A stretch of DNA of 64,000 nt from positions 10,726,649-10,790,648 of the forward strand of contig NC_057763.1 in NCBI RefSeq assembly GCF_010389155.1, given 5' to 3'. The notes under the pieces were generated by a model. That model was given only the letters and a program-made list of their open reading frames with translations. It was not told the origin of the DNA and made no database searches. Made by a program: the position numbers and the translations under genes. The DNA is from Erigeron canadensis. Its lineage: Eukaryota > Streptophyta > Magnoliopsida > Asterales > Asteraceae. Below, piece by piece: positions 46,361-56,201 of the stretch; positions within the stretch are counted from its first letter, which is position 1; each line of letters starts with the position of its first letter.

Positions 46361-47451
46361 GGATTTTTTTGGGTTTGTTGTATTCATTTCTTTGTAATGC
46401 GCTTCTGGTGTATCCATGATTTTTGGCTTTCAAGAAAATTGATGTGGGGATATTGCCATTAAAGTTTATCTTCTTGAAAAAAATTGAAATATGGTCCATA
46501 GAAGTGGAACATATTAATTCTTTTGAAATATGAATTTTGCTGGAAACTTTCTGCCACGATTCGACAATGGAAGGTTTATCATACGTTGTCTCAACCGGGT
46601 CTGCGCTAGAGAGTTCCCTCGAAGTAGAAATGCCTATTTCAAATATCTGATGGGGGAAAACTCCTACTAATCTGCCTGGAGGCATGACGATTAATAGTGG
46701 TAAACCCTGCCCCTAAGACTTGAACCTGGATATACTATAGCCAAGTTCTCATAAAAAGGAACTTAATTTCTATATACTTCCCAAGACTTGAACACAAAAC
46801 CTTATGCAAGGGGATAAGGGATGGTCTTTCAAATAATGAACTAAAGCTCAAGGACGGACCATATTACTTAACAGCTCATAAACTAAGTCAACCAAAACTC
46901 CAAAAGATTTTTTCACGTGTTTTATTTATTTTAGACAGCACATTTAAGATTTTTTTTTTTTTTTTGAAAGGTAACATTTAAGATCTTCTAACCTAACCAT
47001 TTGATACTAAATCCAACTAGAACAAAATTATATCTGTTTTTTTTTTTTTTTTTCTTTGGCAGAAAGTTGTATTAACAATGACTATATGCAAGTTGCAATG
47101 TAGTACATTCACGATAAGAAAAGAAATGTACATCTTAATCACCTCCGAATCTTGACTGCGGATGAAAAAATTTGGATTAAAAAACCTGAAAGTTCACAAA
47201 AAAAATCCTTATACTACCGTTCTTCACTCTATCTCGTTTTTTACATTCACCCCATTTCCCAAACAAGTTCTGACTCGCATTTTAATTACCTCAAAACTAT
47301 TAACACTGTTGAACTAGACGGATGACCATTCGTGATAATATCATATTGATTATGAAACATAAATAACATTTTACAGCCGAACCTCTATAAATTGTTACTT
47401 GGTAATTAATAACCTCGATAAAACTAATAATTTGTCCGGTCCCAACTAGCG
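46361..47451. other. HQT 3' flank with SINE-like pieces
   Basis: On the minus strand GGTTCAAGTCTTAGG (near 46723) and GTTCAAGTCTTGG (near 46785) resemble polymerase III B boxes, so tRNA-derived SINE fragments are likely between about 46560 and 46830. A T run of 17 is at 47037-47054. No gene. Confidence 0.4.
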
Positions 47452-47760
47452 CATTACAAGAAAAATGCCATTTAGAGACATACTTAGCGACTTAATTAGC
47501 GACATATTTGAAGCTAGTGACTTGCATAACGATGTCAAGTGAGAAGTTTCTAGAAAAAAGTCACAGATTTTTGCGTCATTAATATGTAAGACGCTAAAAT
47601 TAGCGACAATAATAACGTTATCTACGTCGTGTCGCTAACTTTTTTATAGCGACATGACTACTATGACAGTAATGTTGACGCTAATCTCAAACAAGTCGCT
47701 AGACATGACGCTATATGTGACACTAATTATAGCAAAAAAAATTCTGTTCCATTTCATTTG
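47452..47760. mobile_element. Possible CACTA-type terminus with AGCGAC subterminal repeats
   Basis: CATTACAAGAAAAATG is one base from the usual CACTACAAGAAAA end. It is followed by many TTAGCGAC / GTCGCTAA units in both orientations. No matching right end was found. Confidence 0.4.
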
Positions 47761-48533
47761 TCGTTATATATGCCATTGATTATATTAAAACCAACATTTT
47801 TTGAGCTAAATAAATAATAACTATACAAATAAATAATCTAATATTTGAAATGAAACATATTCATAAATCCTTATAAAACATATTAAAATTATATTTTAGG
47901 TAATTTAAGCACATTTTTCAATATTCCCATATTGCATCTAATTCATACATTATCTATAATTTTATATCTCTAAACAGAATCAGACAAACATTCGACCAAG
48001 ATCTAACACACAATCACTTCTTTCTTTCTTTCCTATTTACACACACGCATATCAATTCCCCCCACTGTTTTGTATTATCATCACCAAACCGCCACAACAC
48101 GCGAGCACCAACCCTCGTATTATATTAACTAAATATTCCATTTAATATCAAAGTAACTTCTACAACAAACTAAATTATTTAAGTTTAAACCAAAGATATC
48201 GGCTCCTAGCTTGAACATGACCTTTTCGGCTTTCATGAGCAATTGTATACTAAAAAAATAAGAAAATAACACTTTATTAATGACAAATTACCCAGCATAT
48301 GGAATCTTGTAGAGGAACCTTGCATCTGTTTAAAAAACCATAGACTTTTCAAAAAAAAAAACAAAAACTGAACATAATCCTTCCCTATCTTATTAATTCA
48401 TGATTTCAATAAGTCAAAATCTAGTATAAATGATACAACCAATATAAAGAATGATGCATGACAACCACAACCACCAATACTAGACAGTCTAAAAGGAAGG
48501 TGATGATATTATAAAACCCCGTGACTAAAATAT
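47761..48533. other. AT-rich intergenic stretch
   Basis: Nothing supportable seen. Confidence 0.5.
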
Positions 48534-48647
48534 TATACAACCAGTTTTATTTTTTTCAATTGCTTCTTTCCTGTTGATGCTGGCAAATTCTTTACATTCT
48601 CTCCAGAAAGTTCCTCGTCTCCTCTCCCACCAGCTACTATTGTTACC
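48534..48647 (-). pseudogene. Possible terminal exon, unrecognised
   Basis: On the minus strand an acceptor-like GCATTAG is followed by an open stretch VTIVAGGRGDEELSGENV ending KKIKLVV and a stop. It has coding-like composition, but I do not recognise the family. It may belong with the Tudor-SN fragment 400 bp upstream on the same strand. Confidence 0.25.
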
Positions 48648-49029
48648 TAATGCCTACATACATGATACTGGACTTCAGATTTTAGAATTATACTCTAAAT
48701 AAATAAGATGGGAGCAACAAGAGCATGCAGTAGGTTTACCTGCAATCATCTTAACTTTAAAGAAAAATCCTTTGCATTAAAGTTCTTTATAAACAAGCAG
48801 ACGCTACCAAGAACAACCTCGATTTGGTTTTCTGAACTCTAATATATCGGATACTTGGCATGTAACTGCAAAATATATTTACAAAACATAGTCGTTTAAC
48901 ATCATTGGTTGCTATTCATTTGGACATTGTGTCAAAAACTTGATTCATTTAGCATAAGTACCTAATTTTCGAAATAACACCTAGTAAATCGATCAAATGA
49001 TCTGGATGAAAAACTCACTGAAAACCAAC

Positions 49030-49185
49030 ACTCTGAAGAAGGCGGCCATAGCTTTCAAGATGTTAGACAGGTTAACTCTCTTTTTTGAGGCTGGGCTGCC
49101 AAATGGTAAGACAATCATCCGCAACGATGATGCAGTCCCCACTAACAACTTAAGTTACCTGTCCAGTGAAGGTGTTTGGAGACTG
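49030..49185 (-). pseudogene. Tudor-SN (TSN) nuclease-domain exon fragment
   Basis: The minus strand reads FTGQVT, stop, VVSGDCIIVADD, then after a one-base shift PFGSPASKKRVNLSNI. Plant Tudor-SN has closely similar sequence at the start of a staphylococcal-nuclease-like repeat (VVEVVSGDCIIVADD, then YGSP and RRVNLSSI). The stop, the frameshift and the lack of neighbouring domains show a decayed fragment. It was probably carried here by a transposon or left by a gene duplication. Confidence 0.6.
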
Positions 49186-49565
49186 TCGTTGGCTTCACAG
49201 CTCAAGTTAAAGCAACACATACCATTCCTTATAATATGAGACTGGACAGGTAACCGCCTGTCGTTAGGCCGGTTCTTAGGCCACTCCTTATAGGAGCTAC
49301 TTTTTCCCTACTTCTTACCCATTTTTTCCACTATTCATCAGTTTTTTCTCTCCCAAAAACACCCCCTCCTTATAACCCTACTTCTTCCCCAGTTTTTCAC
49401 TATTTATTCACTATTTTATTATTTCATTTTTTTTTACACAAAATTAAAAAAAAACACATTTTATTAATAATTAAACCCACATTACATTACTTAAAATAAA
49501 AGACAATACAATAATAAAAAAAGACAATACCGGAAAAAAACATAAAATACATAATAATTAATCGA

Positions 49566-50018
49566 TTACTCTTCATCGTCATCATCTTTGATTGACATTT
49601 TTCTTAATCCACGGTAAGCCATTTCATTGGCCCACCACTTGTCGTGTTCTGGGCATTTCACTTCCCACGTTGATTTCTCTTCTCCACAGTTGTCGTGGTA
49701 CGATTCAGCCCAAGTGTATTGGTCGGTCAACGTGTGACCGGCCTTAAAAACATTGTCGATCACCCTCTTCACTATTTTGCTCTCATCCTGCAGAAAATAA
49801 GAATATGTCTCTTCGTGTTTCGAGACCCTGCGGCCTGGTGCTTCTATTTCCTGAACGTGTTGGTCGCATTGGTGTCTCTTCTTCCGTAGGAAACCCAGAA
49901 CCCCAGAGAGTTTATTTTGAAGGAGGGTGTCCTCATTGATATCGACCATGATTCGTGTTTTCATCTCAGCTTTGGTGAGACGAGGTCGGTGAACGTTTTT
50001 TGATATTGATGAAGTCAT
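49566..50018 (-). CDS. Unrecognised small ORF of G, minus side of a divergent pair
   Basis: About 150 codons starting MTSSISKNVHRPRLTKAEMK at 50018, downstream of a minus-strand TATA box at 50093-50100. It is highly charged, with an acidic end DDDDEE, and has a Cys and His at KKRHQCDQHVQEIE. No family is recognised. Its layout (MTSS start, then L..KK..C..Q...I) resembles the divergent plus-strand ORF, so the two may be paralogues. It is intact. Confidence 0.5.
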   Translation of the reverse strand: MTSSISKNVHRPRLTKAEMKTRIMVDINEDTLLQNKLSGVLGFLRKKRHQCDQHVQEIEAPGRRVSKHEETYSYFLQDESKIVKRVIDNVFKAGHTLTDQYTWAESYHDNCGEEKSTWEVKCPEHDKWWANEMAYRGLRKMSIKDDDDEE

Positions 50019-50092
50019 TTGGAATATTGAGTGAGTTAGCAGATGAAACAAGTTTTTTGAACGGTGATGAAACTGGTAAATGCTTTGGGTTG

Positions 50093-50275
50093 GTATTTAT
50101 AGAGTAACATTGTAGAAGGCCGTTAAGGGACTGTAAATGTAAATTTTTTTTGAATTTTTGGCCGTTTGAGGGACTATAATTGTAAATATTTTGAAGTGAA
50201 CGTTGGAGGGACTGTAATTGTAAATATTTTGAATTTTGAACGTTGGAGGAGCGTTTTTGACTTCAGCTATAAATA
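50093..50275. promoter_or_regulatory. Divergent two-TATA promoter with ~40-bp tandem units
   Basis: TATAAATA on the minus strand (50093-50100) and on the plus strand (50268-50275) face outward. Between them are about 3.5 tandem units beginning CGTT(A/T/G) at 50121, 50163, 50201 and 50241, each with GGGACTGTAATTGTAAAT. Both flanking ORFs start about 55-80 bp downstream of their TATA box. Confidence 0.65.
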
Positions 50276-50328
50276 CTGCCTCCTTACCAGATATTTCATT
50301 TCAAAACTCAAACTTTTATATATCTGCA

Positions 50329-50661
50329 ATGACTTCTTCATCAAATGCCCCTTACCGAAAATGTTCAATGACTGTCGATCAAGTAAATGAAAGTATCATG
50401 GCTGATATCCTCGACCACTAAATGTTCAAAGACCAACTTGTTGAAATTGGTTTAAAACTTCAAGCGAAAAAGAAATGGTGTCAAGAACAAATCAATTATA
50501 TACAAACGGGGCATTGTACTGAGCTTGAATGTCAATACTTTACTTATTTGCAGGGGAAGTTTGTCAAGATTCAAGAAGTTGTGGAAGAAACTGCTTGTGC
50601 GGTCATCACCTTGAATGAGTTCATTAACTTTGTCAAACCAGTTTATGCCCAGAAGAAATAA
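50329..50661 (+). pseudogene. Unrecognised small ORF of G, plus side, one in-frame stop
   Basis: Starts MTSSSNAPYRKCSMTVDQV. A TAA at 50419-50421 interrupts the frame, which then stays open to 50661 (about 110 codons in all). The second part, LVEIGLKLQAKKKWCQEQIN, is likely helical. No known domain is recognised. It is possibly a paralogue of the minus-strand ORF across the shared promoter. Confidence 0.45.
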
Positions 50662-50885
50662 GTAGGCTCTTTTAATGTTATGTTGTATGTTTTTCTTTAT
50701 TAAGTTTTTAATGTTATTAAAATTATGAATAAACTTATTTTATTAAGGTAGACTTATTTTATTAAAATACTTAAGAACATTACAATAGTAAAAGACAACA
50801 CACAATTCAAACTGCTAAAACACACTTAAAATAAACTAAAGCACACACAATTAAACTAAAAAGTCTACTTTATAATCCAGAACAA

Positions 50886-51147
50886 CTAAAAAGGAACAAA
50901 GATAAACTGCCTGAAGCAGTGCTCGTATCTGAATCCCCTCCCATGCTTCTCCCGATATATTTGATGCACCGTTGCATAATATTGCACATCCTCTCTGTTG
51001 CCTGCTTGTGCAATCAATCGCGTCCAAATTGCCTCAAATTGTTTACATTCCTTCCGCATCTTGGTCCAGTGCAGCAGTGACCTTGCAGTTGAGCCTAGCT
51101 TTGTGGTCCTCCATTGGTCTCCACATTGAAAATTTAGTAACTTCATC
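50886..51147 (-). pseudogene. Myb/SANT-like protein of G, 3' part
   Basis: After a frameshift near the F insertion it reads LLHWTKMRKECKQFEAIW, then NREDVQYYATVHQIYREKHG and FRYEHCFR. This follows the pattern of Harbinger-associated Myb/SANT-like proteins: a WxK helix, a K.F..I motif, then an aromatic-His-Cys motif near the end. Such proteins help bring the transposase to the element ends. The 5' part is at 60214-60333, separated by F. Confidence 0.6.
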
Positions 51148-54100
51148 TGTAACATCCTAAATCTTTTTCTTATATATGTTGATTTTGCCGTTAGTCAAAC
51201 TTAGCTTTTCATCCAGTCGTTATATGTGTTTAATGTGCTTAGTTAATATGTCGCGTATTCAGGGTGTGACATAAAATTAAGTGTGATTAATATGTGTGTC
51301 AATTGAGTAGAGTGTGTGGTTGTTACTTAAAGATGAAGTTAAAATATTCTCTAGTCTCGTTAACTTGTCACTCATCGTTTTTTTTGTACATGACAATTCT
51401 TAATTTTAGTTTGACTATATATATATATATATATATGACCAATATTTCGTTATCCATCTAAGTAAACTAAAAGAATAATCGGGTTAATGTTAACAATTAA
51501 TTAGAATAATTACTAAGTTGGTCCATTAGTATACCTATTTTGTAGTCAATTTTATATGGCCTGTTAGTCGACCTAATCCATATTCGTTGGCCCAAATTGT
51601 AGATAAAACCCTTGTTGTCATATCTCTTGGCCCAAATATTTATAAATACCCTCCCTAGACGATTCATTGTATTCGAAAAACAAATCTAAAAACCCTAAAC
51701 GAAACGTAAGAAACTCTGTGCAGAAGGAGAGGCGGTAAAGTGGTGACTTTGCGCTTGCGTTTGGTTAAATTGATTCGGTTTTTATAGCAAGGTAACACTC
51801 AGTTGTCATTAGTGTACATTCATAAGAATCGTTTGGTACGTAGGGATTGATCCTTAGTTTCGCGTGTCATTGATATGATTACACTATATCGATTTGTAAA
51901 CTCGTCTAGTTTTCTTGCATGAATACAGTCGTTGTTCTCTTTTTAGTCACCGCAGAATTGTTAAGAGTATTTTCAGAGAATTAGTAGCAAATCTATGCTA
52001 TAAAAGTTTGTATAACCCGAGTAAAGAGTTTGTAATGACGTACTGGATTCACTTTGAGTTTCAGATGTGTGTTTTAAATATTAATTTAGTCTAAGTCAAC
52101 TAGGCAAGAAATATGGGTCTTGCGTTAGGTTAAGTCTAGTCACAACGTTGAGGATTACGACTTGACTTGTTAGGCGACATGGTTATATATGAGTATTATT
52201 TATCGTTTTTAATCTCAAGAATGCGAAGTAATTAATTAAAGATCAGACTAAAATTATCTACGAGCAGTAGTTACACGAGTAGCTTGCTTCAATTCGACAT
52301 AATTTTTATGAGAAGTCGAGTGTTCATGTAAGCTTACAAGTACTAGACTCGGCACTTTGCTCATTCTGTAAAGTGGCGAACTCGTTGCTGAATCATGTGG
52401 CGAAAAAAGAAAAAAACATATACTATAGAATAACTAGATAGTAGCATGACATGTTAATTTATAGCCATGGCAAGGCCACACGTACATACATGCCATCACC
52501 ATCTAGAGAATATTTAGCTCTTTCACCTTGAAGTGTAAATACGTAGTTTAATTGATCATTAATCGTTTTATTAACATCACATCCTAAGTATGACTACAAC
52601 TTGTTTTGAAATTACTTGGTCAAAGTGCTGTTCGAAATATGGCCAATATGCATTAGTTGAAAACTTCTTACATGCCAAGATATTATGCTGTTAGTTAGAG
52701 ATGATAATTAATGTGGATGAGAATATAAATAATTAAAAGTGATTAATAATATGGAAACTCGAAGTTGATCAGTAGGGGGATTATTGCCAAGACATTAGAT
52801 GTAAATTGTATATGTGTATATATTTGTAGGAAACTTTGTTTGACGAGGAGTAAAGGCGTAACTCGAAGATAAGGTAAGATAACTTACTTTTAACACCTGG
52901 GGACATAACAAAAATTAGTTTTATTGATTACTCCCTACTTTATGAAGTTAACGATCTCATGCTTATATTGGGTATGGGTTGTATGTGGGAGGTTTATTGG
53001 GACATTGTTTATGCATGCTTTAGTCGATACGAGCTTATTGTTGTAATGTTGTTTAATGTAGCTTGTGATTGAGTTGCTTTAGTAGATACGAGATTATTTG
53101 TGACTTGTACACATAGTACACTAGACTTGACTAAGTTGCCATGTCACTTGCACGTTAAGGGCCCTAATGTTGATATGTGAAAATTAGTAGCAATTTTAAA
53201 GGAGAATATAATAAAGTAGCTAATGAAAATAAGTAGCATTGCGTAGCATTCTTTATGTGCAAAGTCTCGAGTACTGAGTAGCAAGTGTTAAGCTTAACCC
53301 ACATTTGGTCTCGTGGATCATTTGTGTTAAGTAGCCCATCCGGGGGCGACGTATACTGTTCCCGGTGGGGTCAATCTTTTAAGTAGCTGAGTAATTCTGT
53401 TGGGTGTGATTGGCCTTTATAGTAGTTTGCGGATTACTCGTGGATTGGTTATGCCTTTCCATAACGACGCCGATGGACCCCCGAAAGGTTTACCATTCAT
53501 GTCGGGTGTGAGGTTCCCTGTGAGGTCTTATGACCGCCTGCACACAAAACCTTTATTGTTGATGGCATAACCTAAGTAGTTAAGTAGTTAAAGAGTTGAG
53601 TAGCTTAGTAAAGAAGCTAAAGTAGTATTTGAGGATTGCTAGGCACATTGTAGGATTTGATTATCCTATTTCAGTAGTATTTTTTGATATGTGTAATTGT
53701 ACCTATATATTTGCATGAGACACTTTTATTGAAATGATTTTAATTGGCAATCTTTTTGTTGTACTAACCTGTTATCTTACTCAGCTTTAAAAGCTGACAC
53801 TTGTTTTGTGGAAAATGTGTTGTGCCCTCAGGTTAGGCATTGATTGATTATTTGATGGCTTGATTGAGAGTGGGGTAGCTAATAAATGGAGTTAGTGGAT
53901 GATGGCTTTAGTTACCCTTAGTTTTCTTATTTTAGTAGATTCATTATTTAGCCGTTTGACATTTAATATGTAGATTGTGAATTTCATGAGAATTAATGTG
54001 ATGATACTTTGTCGGTAACACCTTTATGAGAAAATTATGATGTTTTAAGATTCCGTTAGGGATCATTTAGGATTTTTTAAAAGTCGCTTCCATATTTTAT

Positions 54101-54166
54101 TAACGGAGTTTGATTTATTATTTAATATTTTTGGAAATTCACATTTTTGTAAAGCAAGGTGTTACA
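51148..54166 (+). repeat. 5' LTR of element F
   Basis: 3019 bp, TGTAACATCC to GGTGTTACA. Target duplication TCATC lies at 51143-51147 and 60209-60213. TATA box near 51641 (TTTATAAATACCC). Near its end TCAGCTT-TAA-AAGCTGA (53781-53797) is a hairpin followed by CACTTGTTTT and CTCAGG, an arrangement shared with E and C. Confidence 0.92.
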
Positions 54167-54169
54167 AGA

Positions 54170-54182
54170 TGGTATCAAAGCC
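54170..54182 (+). other. Primer binding site of F (initiator tRNA-Met)
   Basis: TGGTATCAAAGCC, 3 bp after the LTR. Confidence 0.85.
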
Positions 54183-54431
54183 GTAGTTTAAGTGAACCGT
54201 GGGCCATAGGTGTAGGTCATGGACTTAAACTAGTAGTGTTTGTTGCGCATTTGAATTTAGGTAGTTGTGCCTTAGCCATAAGGAGCTTGCTTTTAGGACA
54301 GTTTGGGATTAGTGTGCGAGTAGAACTAAGGCTTTTGTGTATCTGTGACTATATGCATATTTATGTAGTGTAACCTTAGTCTCCTTTCTATATTCATCGT
54401 TAAATTCAGTCGTGTGTGATTTTATAGAAGT

Positions 54432-55790
54432 ATGGTGACTACACGGAACCAGACTAGCCGAAATGATGGTAATGGAGAGGGTGTTACTAACCCGAATAAC
54501 AATGTGGTTGCTGGTCCTACTCCAGCTGAGTTGGTTGAATTGTTACGATCTGTTAATAATGAACTGACCCGAACCAGACAAGAGTTGCAAGAAGTGAGGG
54601 CTGAAAGGGATTTTTTGTTTAACCAACCTGAAAGGTCGGTAGAGAGTTACCCTCGTCGAAACTGCCAATATGAAGAGCCATCTCCTACTCGCAGCGGTAC
54701 AGGTATTACTCCTTCGGTTCATTCTATTCACCGATGGGATGACAGGGTTCATAATGATAGCGATGGTATGGATGGTGATGTTGAGGTTAATAGAAGATGT
54801 AGGGTTGTTGGTGACAATGCCAGACATCGGGATGATGACTATGATGGCGGTGATAGGCGTGGGGAATTTAAATTCAAGAGTTTCAAGGACTGTGGACCTG
54901 CTAGCTTTACTGGAAGTACTGGTCCCATTGCTAGTATGAGATGGATCCGACAGATAGAGATGACTTTCGGGGCGAGTGGCTGCCCTGAAAATAAGAAAGT
55001 TGTGTTTGCTGCTAAAATGTTAGACAATGATGCACTTGATTGGTGGGATACTCGTATTCAGCCACGAGGCTCTCGTTTTATTGCTAGCTTGACTTGGGAG
55101 TCATTTGTGGAGTTGTTTAAGAAGGAGTTTTGTACCGATTGGGAAACGCAAGCTATGGAGTCGGAGTTTATTGCTTTGAAAAAGAGCGATAAAACCATTG
55201 CTGATTATTCTCGGAGTTTTGTAGAAAAGCTTCGTTTTTGTAAGCACCTGTGTCCTAGTGATATATCACAGGTGAATAGGTATGTTTCAGGTCTTCCTGC
55301 TGATTATCGTCCGATAGTTAGGATGCAAAAGACTCTTAGAGACGCGATTGAGATGGCTAAATCCATTGAGCATGATATGAAGCCTCATGATAGGAGAGAT
55401 ACTTCTTTAGGTAATAAGAAGAAATATGATGGGTCTTCCGGTTCTGGTTCATCTAAAAAGTTTAAGGATGGGTCCTCTAATGGTTATGACAATAAGCAGT
55501 CCGGGACTTGGTGTGATCGTTGCAAGTCTAAGCATTCTGGGTCATGTACCGTTCAAACTACTCGTTGTGGAAATTGTACCGAGTTGGGTCACTTCTCTAA
55601 AGATTGCACAAAAGAAGCTCGTTGCCATCAGTGTAAGCGGACTGGACATGTGAAGGCAAATTGCCCACAGTTGAAGAATGATGAGAAGAAAGATGATCGT
55701 CCCAAAACTAAAGCTCGTGCCTTTAACATGCTTGCTTATGAAGCTGAGGCGAAGGACAAGGTAACTAACAATACTGTTCTTATTACTTGA
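54432..55790 (+). CDS. Intact gag of element F (terminal-repeat retrotransposon with GAG)
   Basis: 452 codons, no stop. In order: MVTTRNQ start; a coiled coil at residues 33-60 (LVELLRSVNNELTRTRQEL); the retrotransposon gag family core (SMRWIRQIEMTFGASGCPEN, AKMLDNDALDWWDTR, ESEFIALKKSDKTIADYSR, VNRYVSGLPADYRP); then a Cys-rich end with CGNCTELGHFSKDC and CHQCKRTGHVKANC knuckles. It would assemble particles in the cytoplasm and bind element RNA. Protease, reverse transcriptase and integrase are absent: about 410 bp of non-coding DNA follow before the 3' LTR. F must borrow enzymes. Confidence 0.9.
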   Translation: MVTTRNQTSRNDGNGEGVTNPNNNVVAGPTPAELVELLRSVNNELTRTRQELQEVRAERDFLFNQPERSVESYPRRNCQYEEPSPTRSGTGITPSVHSIHRWDDRVHNDSDGMDGDVEVNRRCRVVGDNARHRDDDYDGGDRRGEFKFKSFKDCGPASFTGSTGPIASMRWIRQIEMTFGASGCPENKKVVFAAKMLDNDALDWWDTRIQPRGSRFIASLTWESFVELFKKEFCTDWETQAMESEFIALKKSDKTIADYSRSFVEKLRFCKHLCPSDISQVNRYVSGLPADYRPIVRMQKTLRDAIEMAKSIEHDMKPHDRRDTSLGNKKKYDGSSGSGSSKKFKDGSSNGYDNKQSGTWCDRCKSKHSGSCTVQTTRCGNCTELGHFSKDCTKEARCHQCKRTGHVKANCPQLKNDEKKDDRPKTKARAFNMLAYEAEAKDKVTNNTVLIT

Positions 55791-56201
55791 TGATAATTAC
55801 TTTATTTCGTGTGAGCCGAATGCAGTAGCTTTTGATTTATTATTATTCTTATTTACTTTATAGAGTGATGTACCTACTAGTATTTATTTATCAACTTGGG
55901 AAGAAATTGTCGATAGTAGTAATTTGTTTTATTGCGAGATGTAAACGAGTTTAGGATGGTAGTGGTCTATGATTTTGATGATGTTAATAAATGCACTGAG
56001 GGTGATGGACATAATTTAGAGCGGGTAGTGTAAGAATAGGAATGGCAGAAATGAAATAAAGTTGATGCTTACCCACGCAAGGGGTTTTGGATCATGGTGC
56101 GAGTATGTCGTGAGAATTGGAGATCGATATGGGAGGTTATGGCTCTCGTTTCGTTGCTTGCTGCTGATTCCGGGGACAGAATCTTTTAATGAGGAGAGAA
56201 T
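55791..56201 (+). other. F internal 3' non-coding region and polypurine tract
   Basis: No pol remnant is seen. GAGGAGAGAAT directly precedes the 3' LTR and is the polypurine tract. Confidence 0.7.

Noticed and set aside
46560..46830. A functional tRNA gene
   Set aside because: Only B-box-like sequences are present. No cloverleaf or anticodon arm can be drawn.
48997..49239. Plus-strand 80-codon ORF at 48997
   Set aside because: The minus strand carries the recognisable Tudor-SN remnant over the same bases.
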